This document shows, in pieces, positions 35,337 through 45,980 of a stretch of DNA of 64,000 bases (position 1 is the first letter of the stretch; the number at the start of each line of letters is the position of its first letter). The position numbers and the translations under genes are program-made. The notes beneath the pieces are model-generated. The model was not told where the DNA came from. It did not search any database and worked only from the letters and a program-made list of their open reading frames with translations. This DNA is from Tetramitus jugosus (Eukaryota > Heterolobosea > Eutetramitea > Acrasida > Vahlkampfiidae). Location: contig OW569385.1 in assembly GCA_937625935.1 (NCBI GenBank), forward strand, positions 1-64,000. Reading direction: 5' to 3'.

Positions 35337-38300
35337 TTAATCTCCCTCCACGACTAAACGAGGAGCAATTTGCATCGCCATCAGTTCTTGAAGCATCAGC
35401 TTGAATGCATAAGGGATCAAGATCTGTGAGATCTTGCTCTTGTTGTCACAAGCTTTACAGTTGAATGTATTTTGCTCCAAGTTTGCAATACACATGAGAC
35501 CACACTTGTTACAGATGTGAACTCTAAACTCATCAGACACATGACACAGTCTTTCCTTCAACCAACCAGCAGAGCCGTGAGAAATCATACAATCACGTTC
35601 CATCTCACCAAAACGCAAACCACCTTCTCGGGATCTACCTTCGACAGGTTGTCTAGTCAAATTGGCCAATGGACCTCTAGCTCTGGAGTGAATCTTGTCA
35701 TCCACCATGTGCTTCAAACGTTGGTAGTAGGTTGGTCCAATGAAGATTTGAGCCTCCAGTCTCTTACCGGTGTGTCCATTGTACATGACTTCGTTACCTC
35801 TTTGTTGGTAACCATTCTTGTGTAACTTCTCGGAGAAGTCATTCACACCAGCGTCAGTAAATGGTGTACCATCACCCTCCTCACCAGTGACAGCAGCAAT
35901 CTTACCCAACAAACACTCGATCAACTGACCGATAGTCATACGAGATGGGATAGCGTGAGGATTCACAATAATATCTGGTGTAATACCTTCCTTTGTGAAA
36001 AGCATATCTTCTTGTCTGTATGTAATACCACATGTACCCTTCTGACCGTGACGAGAACTGAACTTGTCTCCAATTTGAGGAACACGAACGATACGAACTC
36101 TAATCTTGGCAAATTTGAAACCATGAGAGTTAGTTGTGACAACAACTTGATCAATAATACCATTCTCAGTTCTCTTCAACAGCAAACTGCTGTCCTTTCT
36201 AGTCTTGGTACGACTTTGAGGTCCAGTACCAAAGTCTTCCTTTTCAGCAAGAGGAATAGTCTTACCTACAATCACATCGTTACCAGAAACTCTTACACCA
36301 GGAGCAATGAGACCATCCTCGTCCAATTTATCATAGGAAGTGTTCTTCATGCCCTCTGTCGTTTCTCTTGATGGGCGCTGGAATACTTCCTTGTGATAGT
36401 TACCTTCCTGTTTTTGTTCCTCCTTGTATGATCTGAGATAAACAGATCTGAACAATCCTCTATCGATAGAAGATTGATTTAAGATTAAGGAATCTTCCTG
36501 ATTATAACCAGAATAACAAGCAATTGCAATGATGGCATTTTGACCAGCAGGCAATTCCTTAAAGTTCAAATATTCCATGGAACGAGTCGTGACCAATGGT
36601 TTCATTGGATAGTACAACACGTTGGCAAGAGTATCCATTCTAAGTTGGTAGTTTGTAATATAGATACCCATAGCCTGCTTACCCATAGCACTTTGGTATG
36701 TGTTACGAGGTGACTGATTATGATCAGGGAAAGGAATAATTGACGCCATCGTACCCAGAATCATACTAGGATGAATTTCGGAGTGCGTGTATCTTGTTTT
36801 GTTTCTTTCCTTTTCTCGAATCTCCTTCAATTGAGTAAAGTCCATTTGAATCATGACTGTTTCTTCTTCTTCTGTATCAACGTATTCGACCAATCCATTC
36901 TTGATCAAATCTTCCCAGACATAGTCACCAGTTTGCAACTTGGCAATATCTTCCTTTGTAATCTTCAACTGGTTATCGTTGACAATGAAGAGTGGTCTGC
37001 AACATCTTCCAGCATCAGTCCATATTCTCAACTCTCTCTCACGAACGTCTCTCACAATACTGATTTCGTGATTCATGTTACCAACTCTTCGAAGGTCTCT
37101 CAAATCTCGAGCACAGATATCTGGAGTACGATGGATACCGTACCATGAACCGTTCACAAAGACCTTTGTTGATTCAGCAATCACATCAGGTGAAATTTCG
37201 TTCAATTCTTCAGCACTCATGAATTCCAGAGCTTGAAGAACTGGGGAAGAGTGAGTTCCCACAGAGATGTAACTCATCAGAGCCAAATTCTTAACAAGAC
37301 CACAAGCCTGTCCCTCAGGTGTTTCTGATGGACAGATGATACCCCATTGAGTATTGTGCAATTGACGTGGTCTGGCCTGCTTACCTGTTCTTTCGATAGG
37401 TGTGTTTAATCTTCTCAGATTAGACAATGTGGAAGCAAAAGTCAAACGATTCAACACTTGAGCAACACCAGCCTTCACGCTCTGATCTCCACGACCAGTT
37501 TGCCAATTACCTGTAGACAATGCATAGTTCAATCCCTTTGTAATAATATCTCTCTTGACTGCAGTCATCACATCTGGCTTTTGACCATTCTTCAAACAAT
37601 TCTCCAAGTGTTGTTTGGCTTGCTTGACCAATGTAGAGAACAAGCGATAAAATAGTTGCTGAAGCAGAATACCAGCAAGATCCAACCGCTTGTTACCATA
37701 GTGATCACGATCATCCAGAGGTCGTCTGCCCAGAACAGCAAGCAACAATCTGTGAGCCATGTAACCAACAAAGTATGCCTTTCTCTCAAAGCAGTACTCA
37801 TTTGTACCGACATGAGGCAACAATTCCTTTTGCAAAATCTGTTCAGCATATCTTACACGATTGGTTCTGGCAGTACCTGTTGCATTACCTCTCTTACCAA
37901 TATAATCCAGAGCGACCGCAGCGCTCTGAACGACTTGAGCATACTCAAACGATGGACGCAAAATCTCCATCATTTGACGATCGTTAAAGTTGTAGACAAT
38001 GTGTTGCAAAATCTTCTTGTCAGCCACTGCACCTAAACCTCGGAACAGGATGACAATGGGAACTTCTTGACGAATGTATGGCACTTGTGCAACAATTAAA
38101 CCTCCGGCAGCACCATCAGACTTTGTTCCCTTGGATTGAATGTTGACAAAGAAACCACTGGCTCCACGATTACCAGACTCTGAAATGGATCGAATTTCAG
38201 CTGCATAAGAGTACTTGTGTGGTTGAGGCTTCTTGAACACATAGACGTGATTGGCACTCAATTTCTCCTGAGCAATAATGACCTTTTCGGAACCGTTGAT

Positions 38301-39156
38301 CACAAAGTAACCACCTTGATCATAGGGACACTCTCCTCTCTCAGCCAACCTGTTTTCATCATCACTCAATTGACAAAAGGCAGAGCGGAGCATGACAGGG
38401 ACACGACCAATCTGAATTCTGGTCGTTTGTTCATTGGCACTCTCTTCATCAATGGTCTCTGTTTGCTTCACATCGACAAACAGTGGTACAGCATAAGTCA
38501 AATCTCTCAGTCTTGCATCATTGGGGGAGATGGCCGTAGTGGAACCATCAGGCTCCGTAATGGTTGGTTTTGTCAAATACACTTGTTCAAATTTTACAAT
38601 ATATTGTTTCTGCACATGACGAAAGAAGCATCATTAACAAAAAAAGCTTTTAGCAAACAACAACAACCACTTTACACAAATAAAAAAACAACTCACAACA
38701 ACTCACAAATTTTTTTCACACAAATACAAAAAAAATACAACAATAAAAAAAACAACTCACCTGTTCTTCTTCTTCACTAATCACTTGTTCACCACCTGGT
38801 CGATGTTGCATCTCATGCCTAATACGAATCGCAGGTGTTTCATCCACCAATTCTTGTACAGTAGTCTTCATAAACACATTGAAAGATTCCAATTGCTGTC
38901 TTACGAGACCCATTTTCTTGAAAAAGGAACGAATCACGTCCCATGCATACTCTTGTGCATCGAGCTCTCCACTCATATCTTCATCTCCATAGTGTCCATG
39001 ATGATGATGATGATGCATAGCTCCTCCACCATTCATATGATCTTCCATGTAGTCACCAGTCTCATAATCTTGTTGATTGTTGTAGCTTGAGGTGTTATAG
39101 GTAAAATTGAGGCCTTCATTTTGTGAGTCGTCTTGTGGATCATACGAATAACTCAT
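35337..39156 (-). CDS. RPB2: RNA polymerase II second-largest subunit (RPB2), two exons
   Basis: Exon 1 is 39156-38761 (132 codons, starts [12 protein letters not shown]); exon 2 is 38609-35337 (1090 residues). The 151-bp intron (38760-38610) begins GTGAGT and ends TGTGCAG, phase 0. The joined length of ~1222 residues matches RPB2 (about 1200 in other eukaryotes). Landmarks: [55 protein letters not shown] with the catalytic acidic pair, [26 protein letters not shown], and a zinc ribbon CNKCGLMC...CKAC near the end. The ETPEGQ and HGQKG blocks and the first part [11 protein letters not shown] fit Pol II rather than Pol I or III. The N-terminal His/Met-rich acidic stretch is lineage-specific. 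Confidence 0.97.
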
Positions 39157-39567
39157 TTTTTTGTTGTTATTGTTGTTGTTGTTTGAGTAAAAAGCTTTTT
39201 TGTTTTTTCGTTGTTATAAATAAGAAGATCAAGTTGTTGTTGTTGAACACTAGTGTTGTTGGGAAGGAAGGATGTGTGGTATGGTAGTGTGTTTGAACAA
39301 GAGAGACAATCAAAAAAAACAACAGAATCAACAAGTTCCCTATTGTGTGATGTTTGTCCGTTTTCTTTGATTTTTTATCATCGAAAGAAACAAACGAAAT
39401 TTTTTCATCGTTGCATCTTCCACACACTTTGATTCTCCGAATTTTCGCGCAACTATTATTGGAACTTGAAGGATCGAAATACTTCCATCAAATGAACTTT
39501 TCAGGTTGATCAACTTCGTTACGAAAACCCAATCTGCCTAACGAATACAACAAAGAGACAATCAAAC
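39157..39567. other. Divergent promoter region of RPB2
   Basis: 411 bp between RPB2 (minus) and the 66-aa gene (plus). It holds poly-T and GTTGTTGTT runs and a minus-strand TTATTTATAAC near 39210-39222 that could act as a TATA box. No gene seen. Confidence 0.4.
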
Positions 39568-39768
39568 ATGGTTGAACCAAAGAAGAACGTCAAGGAAACA
39601 ACCACTAATGGTGGTCAACTGGGACAGATTGATGACATGGACCTCGTCAATTCAGGTATTGAAGACGATTTGAGATGTGAGAGCATTGGGGGAATTGGTC
39701 AAGGGATTAAGCAATCTGCTCAGGAAGATCCAGCACTTGCTGAATACAAGATTTATGATAATAAATGA
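39568..39768 (+). CDS. Small acidic protein of unknown function (66 aa)
   Basis: Starts MVEPKKNVKETTTNGG and ends YKIYDNK. It is acidic and polar, with no Cys, signal or membrane span. The clean start context (CAATCAAACATGG), use of common codons and absence of an alternative explanation for the gap argue for a real small gene. No family recognised. Confidence 0.45.
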   Translation: MVEPKKNVKETTTNGGQLGQIDDMDLVNSGIEDDLRCESIGGIGQGIKQSAQEDPALAEYKIYDNK

Positions 39769-39890
39769 ATCATACATATGTACTGATGTAATAAATAAGT
39801 GTATTTACATGTTTTTCTCTCTCAGAAAGAAGAAGAAGAATTGTTCCCTATTGCAACAAAATGTTCCTTTGAAGAATCATGTTTTCGTCG

Positions 39891-40787
39891 TTAGCAACTT
39901 TGACTCTTTGGAACGAGTTGGTTATTGCAGCAATTGTATTGCTCTGATCTGTAGCAAGCTTGTCCACATTTCAAGTGTCCTACTGGGCACAAGAATCCAT
40001 CGATGCAAGTGTATTGTGATGGGCGGTAGCATGCTCTTCCGCAAGCCGAATGATTAACTGGGCACAACAGGTCATCAAAACATGTGTAAACATTTGGATC
40101 GAAGCATGATGGACCAGATGGCTGTGGGCAACAGGACAAGGTTGATGGGCAACTGTTGATTGGACAACCACCACCAGAAACTGGAGCATCGTCATAGGAA
40201 ATGATCAACTTTGCACCACCACCGCCCTCTTTTGAATTGAAGAAAACATTTCCAGATTGAGAAGTGACATAGAATCCAATAGAAGGAGGAGAGGCTGCGA
40301 GTCCAGCTTGAGTCTGACTCGTAACATCCAATGTACTTGATGGACCTGGATCAGCGAAAGTGACAGTACCAAGAGCAGGTGTGATGAATGTTGGAACGGA
40401 TTGTGAATCGACTGTTGCCTCATTGAAAGAAGTATTGGTCAATCGGAATACATTGAGCGTAATACCACTTGGAGAAGGAGCGCCTAGTGAGAAACCAGTA
40501 GGTAATTGTAAGCTCGCAGACACAATATTAGCAAAATTGGGGATGGATGATAGGTCGAACGCAAATAATCCAATACTGTTAATCTCAATGGTCCCAATGA
40601 GAACAATAGGGTTAATTCCTACAGGGGGACATGTTCCAGGAGAGCATGCTTTCGAAGAGAAGGTAACCTGTGCGTCCTTGTTGTTGATCAAGGATATATT
40701 GACAATAGCAGCAGACAATCCCTCTAACCACACTACAAGAAGACATAGGATGATGGCAATCGGCACAGAGAACTTTGTGGATATCAT
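39891..40787 (-). CDS. Secreted beta-sandwich / Cys-rich repeat protein (298 aa)
   Basis: Signal peptide at residues 1-27 (FSVPIAIILCLLVVWLEGLSA). Residues ~30-200 are a beta-rich domain (DAQVTFSS, SIGLFAFDLSSIP, LNVFRLTNTSFNEATV, LIISYDDAPV) of the carbohydrate-binding CBM96/DNRLRE-like type, suggested by the order of strands. Residues ~207-298 are three Cys-rich repeats with CGRACYRPSQYTC and CGQACYRSEQYNC cores. The same module is in the cathepsin at 60444-61733 (CGRACYNPTQYHC). Probably secreted and polysaccharide-binding. Intact. Confidence 0.7.
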   Translation of the reverse strand: MISTKFSVPIAIILCLLVVWLEGLSAAIVNISLINNKDAQVTFSSKACSPGTCPPVGINPIVLIGTIEINSIGLFAFDLSSIPNFANIVSASLQLPTGFSLGAPSPSGITLNVFRLTNTSFNEATVDSQSVPTFITPALGTVTFADPGPSSTLDVTSQTQAGLAASPPSIGFYVTSQSGNVFFNSKEGGGGAKLIISYDDAPVSGGGCPINSCPSTLSCCPQPSGPSCFDPNVYTCFDDLLCPVNHSACGRACYRPSQYTCIDGFLCPVGHLKCGQACYRSEQYNCCNNQLVPKSQSC

Positions 40788-40960
40788 GATGTTGTTTATG
40801 GTGCTGGTTATGTTCTGTGGAAATCACTGCCGTGGAAACCATCATTTAAAGCGCCTAGAGAGGGACCATTTTAGGCAGAGAAAGTTAGAAATAATATTCC
40901 AGTTGTGGCTTGTGATCTTTTGGTTCACCGAACAAACATCGGATATCGGGATGTTGGGAT

Positions 40961-43687
40961 TTATTTCTTGTTTGGGCATTTTGAGAGATATTGGTTGTAC
41001 ATATCTCGTGCTGCGTCTTTCTTGGCCTCCTTCTTGTTCTTCCCTTGTCCATGACTCGTCCAGGTTGAACGACCAAAACTGTCATAGAAACTCATAGTGG
41101 CCTCAAATGTATGAAGCACACCCTTTGTGTCGGTAGTTTTTTCTGTGATCACATATCGGGGGGTTGTTTTAAACACGCCGGTAATAATTTGATTCATCTT
41201 GGAGCTCATGTCCTCACCCAGATGAGCAATAACGTTTGGACGATGTAGTGACGATGACTGTGGTATAGATTGACTCGAGGAAGCAACTTCTCTTCCAGTG
41301 GGTGTTTGTCCAACAAAACGAGAAAACTTTGGTCGCTTGGTGTCAGGAGCATCCAGGTCAGTTGATAAGTCAGAATCTCGAGTCCTTTTTCGTGCATGAT
41401 TGCCTCGACTAGAACCAGCAGAAGAGACTGAGGATTTTGAGAGTTCCAGTTGTGTTACTATTAACGACCTGGTGGAATCCTCCTTCAAAAGGCTGCACAC
41501 GCTTTTGTTTCTCTCAAGTACAGTGTTGACACTTGATCCAATGTGGTACAAGTACACATGACAATTGTCCTTTGATTTGGTATTGTAACAGGATATATCT
41601 TCATAGTATGGCATCGAAGGGGAATCATAGTGCATAATGAAGCTAAATCGATTCGAAAAACTGGCTGATCTAGAGCACATTCTCTCAAATTCAAACCTTG
41701 TTGTGAGAATGAGTTGTGTACCTGCGTGTCTCTCAGCAACAAACAGATCTGCCGCAACAAACTTTTTCACTTTGTGAATCGAACAAGTTTTGTCCTTCAA
41801 TTGTTCGGATAGATCAGCATGAATTCGATCTAATGTTTGCCTATGAGTCACAAGAACTAATATTTGCAAGTTTGGATCTTCTGTGTGCGATCTAATACTC
41901 TCATCAATGCTGGATATCAAACCCTTATAGAGGTCATTCTGCTCATCAGCGCGATCCTGAATATTTTCACACGACTGAATTTTGGATATCCAAGAAGTAA
42001 GAATAGTGTTTAAATCCTGTTCTACGGAACTTCGGATCGATGTGTCCATAAACTGAGCAAAAGATTGTTGCTTGTACACATTTTTGATGCTCTCCTGGGT
42101 CACCCCTGTCCAAGATTCGGACAGTTTAACCTGCTGAGAAGCACTAGAACGATGTGCAAGACGATTCAGTGTCCTATTGGCACACAATGTCAAATACTCA
42201 ACAACAGATTGTTTCCAGCCTCTAATCTCTTCTTGAATCATACGATAGGCGATATGACATTCGTAAATTTTTTGAATACAGAGCCACATGCTCGTTGACC
42301 TTGTGGCAATGCAATACTGTTGAATATCACTCAACCACTCACTCATCTCACATGATCCAAGCAAATAATCCCTTGGAATAATTGTCTCCAATGCACCCGA
42401 CCCAAATTTCTCGCTCACAAACTTTTGAATCTCTCGATACAAGCCAAGAATCATCTCCATTAATGTTGCTTGAGATTTTTGCACGGATTGCTGTCCAACT
42501 CCCAGATAATACACATAATCCTTTTTCTCATCATTTGGCAATTCAATATCAATATATCGATCACTCCAAGTCTGTCCAAACACCAATGGTTCAAAAAACT
42601 TGACCAAACAAGGATTATCGACACCTTCTCGATTCAATGCTCGCTTTTTCACATATTCGATTAAATATAAAGTCGGACGAACATTACTATCAACATGACT
42701 ACCACTACTACTACTCGCACTGCTACTACCATTTGATAGTTGTTTACACTCACTGTACTGTGAAAACAAGTTACTGGACATGGAAATGACCGAAAATGGA
42801 TATCCTCTCTGTCGCTCCACTTGTTCCATCTTTTTCAACAACAAGGCCACATTGTCATTGACTGCAGCACCATCACTCTTTATCTCTACCATTTCATCAA
42901 ACACGATCCAATCAAAATCACTCAATTCAAACAATAATCGATCATTATTCAACCATAGTAGAACATGAGAAGCAGTTGTAAAGAAACAATCATTGACCAT
43001 CATTTGATGAAAACTTGGTACTATACTCTCTCCCCAACCACCTCCATCACCACCTCCATCACTCTCACTACCACCATCATCATCATCATTACCCTCATTA
43101 TTAGTAGTAGTAGTAGACATGTTAATAGAAGAGTAACGATGATCATCAAGTGAAAACAGAGTCGTACACTGAACAACAACTTGATGATGATGATGATCCA
43201 ATCGACTTTTTCTCTTTAATTGTCTCTGTATGGCTCTCATGCATGAAAATGCAAAGCTTTCACTGTTGCAAATATAGAGACATTTTACATCTTCTCTTGA
43301 TGCTTGATTTGTTGATGATGATACTTGTGATTGTGATTGTGACTGTGATGATGATGATGAAAATGATGAGGATGAAAGAGACAACAACAGTTCAACCAAT
43401 TGATTTTGAAGAGTGTATCGATTGGAGATCCACAGTTCATTCACTGTTTCTACCTTGTCACCACTATCGTCACTATCATAATGATGTGTGTTATTGATCA
43501 CGACATCATTGGTTTGTGATAACTCTTGTTGTTGTTGTTGTTGGTGAGTTTCATCAGTGGTGGTGGTGGTGGGTGATTCTCCAGTGGATTCTGATTTGAT
43601 TTGTGGACGCGTTTTCCTTGGTGGAGATTGCTGTTGTTGATCCTGATCAGAAAGATTTGGTTTGTTCGGTTTGTTCCCCAAGAACAT
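40961..43687 (-). CDS. Degenerate Dicer/RIG-I-type helicase with C-terminal dsRBD (908 aa)
   Basis: The last ~75 residues are a dsRNA-binding domain: HTFEATMSFYDSFGRSTW, then GQGKNKKEAKKDAARDMY, with the Lys/Ala helix that contacts RNA. Upstream the order follows the Dicer/RIG-I helicase clade. A motif Ia-like strand (CLYICNSESFAF) comes first, then TTASHVLLWLNNDRL followed by DFDWIVFDE at motif II. PFSVISMSSNLF sits at motif III and a long helical insertion (Hel2i-like, ~400-600). LQILVLVTHRQTLDRI and MHYDSPSMPYYEDISCYNTK occupy the motif IV-VI region. The Walker A lysine loop is not visible, motif II reads DEMV instead of DECH, and the motif VI QxxGRxR is absent, so ATPase activity is unlikely. 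No RNase III or PAZ. Possible dsRNA-binding regulator of silencing or sensing. Gln/Ser/Asp runs interrupt the N-terminal half. Confidence 0.6.
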   Translation of the reverse strand: MFLGNKPNKPNLSDQDQQQQSPPRKTRPQIKSESTGESPTTTTTDETHQQQQQQELSQTNDVVINNTHHYDSDDSGDKVETVNELWISNRYTLQNQLVELLLSLSSSSFSSSSSQSQSQSQVSSSTNQASREDVKCLYICNSESFAFSCMRAIQRQLKRKSRLDHHHHQVVVQCTTLFSLDDHRYSSINMSTTTTNNEGNDDDDGGSESDGGGDGGGWGESIVPSFHQMMVNDCFFTTASHVLLWLNNDRLLFELSDFDWIVFDEMVEIKSDGAAVNDNVALLLKKMEQVERQRGYPFSVISMSSNLFSQYSECKQLSNGSSSASSSSGSHVDSNVRPTLYLIEYVKKRALNREGVDNPCLVKFFEPLVFGQTWSDRYIDIELPNDEKKDYVYYLGVGQQSVQKSQATLMEMILGLYREIQKFVSEKFGSGALETIIPRDYLLGSCEMSEWLSDIQQYCIATRSTSMWLCIQKIYECHIAYRMIQEEIRGWKQSVVEYLTLCANRTLNRLAHRSSASQQVKLSESWTGVTQESIKNVYKQQSFAQFMDTSIRSSVEQDLNTILTSWISKIQSCENIQDRADEQNDLYKGLISSIDESIRSHTEDPNLQILVLVTHRQTLDRIHADLSEQLKDKTCSIHKVKKFVAADLFVAERHAGTQLILTTRFEFERMCSRSASFSNRFSFIMHYDSPSMPYYEDISCYNTKSKDNCHVYLYHIGSSVNTVLERNKSVCSLLKEDSTRSLIVTQLELSKSSVSSAGSSRGNHARKRTRDSDLSTDLDAPDTKRPKFSRFVGQTPTGREVASSSQSIPQSSSLHRPNVIAHLGEDMSSKMNQIITGVFKTTPRYVITEKTTDTKGVLHTFEATMSFYDSFGRSTWTSHGQGKNKKEAKKDAARDMYNQYLSKCPNKK

Positions 43688-44656
43688 GACTTTGTTTTTT
43701 TTCTGCCTGAATAAAGGATGTCCAGAAAGTTTTTTTTTCTTCCTTGTGAGGAGTGATCAAGATGATGCTTAAGCTTCACACAAGAGATGCAAAGAATACA
43801 AAGATCATTTTGATAAGATAGCTTTCACAGGTTTGAGTCATTTGACATATGGTTGTTGTTTTTAATATGATTAAAACGTTATTGGTCCTCTCCTTCCATG
43901 ATTGGTTTTTACACTTGCGCAACACAAAAAAAAATTAATTTGTCGCTGCTTTGGATCCTGAGCTGCCAAACAAAAATCGTCATCATCGTTTGGCATCCCC
44001 CAAAAAAAAGCTTTGAAGCTTTGAGATTTCTAGTTGGAGCTCAATGCGTTGCTAATCCTGTAAAAGACGGATTGTGGGTATGGCGTGCTTGGGCGAGCCA
44101 AGTCAGTCTTCTTCTTTTGATTCAGATAGACTCTCAGTAATATCACACCAATAACAAATCTTGCGTCAGCTGCGTGGGAGGCCATGGTTCTTGTTCGATG
44201 AGTGCTTTTTTTTCCAAGAGGGGAATTACGAATTTTGCGGCACGGAGAAAATTATGCGGGGTTGACTATTCAACGAGGTGATTGAACTTAAAACAATTTT
44301 GGTTGTATAATTGCTCATTCGTTGTTCATCGAATCTTTATGGGCGGGAACGAAGAGCTCGAAACCTGATTCCATGTTTAAAATTTTTGAGATTCAGAAGG
44401 TAATTTGTTCCCAAAGTGTCTCTTCCTCAGAAGATTTCGCTTTTGAATAGAGAAGGGTCCGACCGAATCTCAGGACAATACCTTCGAATATTGACCATTG
44501 CCGTCCAACACACACTTCCCTCTCTTCCTCTTCAGAGTTCTATTCCACCCAAACACACTCAACGACTTTAACACATTGTTCCTGTCACAGCAATTTTTTT
44601 GGACTTCAAATTACTCATCAACAAATTCCAAAAGACTGCCGATTAATTGAGAGATC
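43688..44656. other. Intergenic stretch, divergent promoter region
   Basis: 970 bp between divergent genes. It contains several poly-A and poly-T runs, AAAAGCTTTGAAGCTTTGAG (a short AAGCTTTG repeat) and no credible gene; an 80-codon plus frame at 43898-44140 has no support. Confidence 0.45.
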
Positions 44657-45922
44657 ATGCAAACGTATTCATCTGGTTCCTTTTCCGCTCAACCATCACG
44701 GAATTTTTCAACGTCACCACTGAGTAGCATCACTGAGCTTTCTTCGTCTTCGCCTTCCTCATCTGGTTACTCGCAGTCAATTCTGTCAACATTTTCTCTG
44801 TCTGTCACCGTGTGCTCACCTGTCGCTGAGAATACACCTGACACTCCATGGTCACCCACGGGAGATTCATCTGACGGTTCCTTCAACCATAGCTTCCATA
44901 AGGATAAACTAAGTTCTGTGCTGCAAAGAAAGATGAGCGGCAACAAAATCAACAGTAGGAACTTGCCTCGTTTCTCTCAGTTGAACATTAGCAAGGGCAG
45001 CGTAGGCAAGATTAGAGATTTTGAACCTGTTTCTGCGCTAGATTTTCAACAAGCTTCATTGAACGAACCTCAGAGAGTCTTCTCTCCATCATTGGAGGAG
45101 GTGGAGGAATACAAGATGATGCAACTGAGACGAAGATCCAGAAGCAGCAGACGAATGGCGCTCATGTCATCTCGAAGGCGCTGTCGCATGATACACGGTC
45201 AAGTGCAAGAAACCGCCGTAGAGCGAGAATTGGAGGGAATGACGACCAACGGTGAACCAGTCGAAGAACTATTACGCCATGACCGAGTGCAACAATGTAA
45301 TGAAAGCTCTAGTCATCCAACATGCCAAGCACAACAACCAAGCAAAGAAACTTCTGCAACAAAGGCAGAAGACCAAGCTCCGAAATCAACCAAGACCAAG
45401 CCACCCATCAAGAGACAACTCTCTGCTCTAGAGTTGCTACTAGAGATACAGAGAACTGGTGATCGAAGCTTAGAGTTCGCCAGTAATAGCAACACCTTTG
45501 TCTATCCTGCACGAGTCAATAGTGATGATAGCAGTGCGGATGATGACGAAGAAACAAAGGATGATCATCATTCATCAAACAACAAGAAAGTGTCCTCACT
45601 ATTCAGGCCTATCCATGGTTCTTCCAACGAAGAACAACCACCATTGTCCTATTCAATGATCAAATCGGAATCGCTAGTTTCCCTAACAGGAACTTTTTGT
45701 GATGATTCCCAACTGAATATGCTACCAACACCACAAGAACAACAAGAAAAGGCAATGGAGAATTATTCGATGAGAGAACAGGACTCAAGTGAACCACCAG
45801 TGCACATTGCAAAGAGATATGATTTGCATCTGGACATTAAGAGAAAGAAGGTAAAGACTGGGGGTTTCATTCGGAAACTGTTTCAGAAGCAAAAGGTGTA
45901 TCGTGTTTATATTGTCAAATAG
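44657..45922 (+). CDS. Disordered Ser/Arg-rich protein of unknown function (421 aa)
   Basis: Starts MQTYSSGSFSAQPSRN. The first ~75 residues are Ser/Thr/Pro-rich. A basic block follows at ~158-180 (LRRRSRSSRRMALMSSRRRC), then an ALELLLEIQRTGDRSLEF helix (~258-275), an acidic SSADDDEETKDDHH run and a basic C-terminus (KRKKVKTGGFIRKLFQKQK). The basic clusters could be nuclear localisation or phospholipid-binding signals. No folded domain is recognised. It is the only plus-strand gene between the dsRBD-helicase and the RIG-I-CTD-like pair. Confidence 0.6.
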   Translation: MQTYSSGSFSAQPSRNFSTSPLSSITELSSSSPSSSGYSQSILSTFSLSVTVCSPVAENTPDTPWSPTGDSSDGSFNHSFHKDKLSSVLQRKMSGNKINSRNLPRFSQLNISKGSVGKIRDFEPVSALDFQQASLNEPQRVFSPSLEEVEEYKMMQLRRRSRSSRRMALMSSRRRCRMIHGQVQETAVERELEGMTTNGEPVEELLRHDRVQQCNESSSHPTCQAQQPSKETSATKAEDQAPKSTKTKPPIKRQLSALELLLEIQRTGDRSLEFASNSNTFVYPARVNSDDSSADDDEETKDDHHSSNNKKVSSLFRPIHGSSNEEQPPLSYSMIKSESLVSLTGTFCDDSQLNMLPTPQEQQEKAMENYSMREQDSSEPPVHIAKRYDLHLDIKRKKVKTGGFIRKLFQKQKVYRVYIVK

Positions 45923-45980
45923 TGAGCAGATACTAATAAAGTAATGTTTATTGGCAGTATTAAGAAACTACTGGACAATG

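Noticed and set aside
35472-38780. Several 100-190-codon plus-strand frames opposite RPB2
   Set aside because: They are antisense shadows of a highly conserved gene and show no domain of their own.
30560-42900. The peptide KSDGAA appears in three unrelated proteins (139-aa protein, RPB2, pseudo-helicase)
   Set aside because: With many thousands of residues in the window a few shared hexapeptides are expected, and in RPB2 it falls in a naturally variable loop. No nucleotide-level repeat links the sites.
43150-43497. 115-codon plus-strand frame with Met/Asp/Asn runs opposite the pseudo-helicase
   Set aside because: Trinucleotide runs encoding Asp/Asn/Ser on the sense strand produce open antisense frames; no independent evidence.
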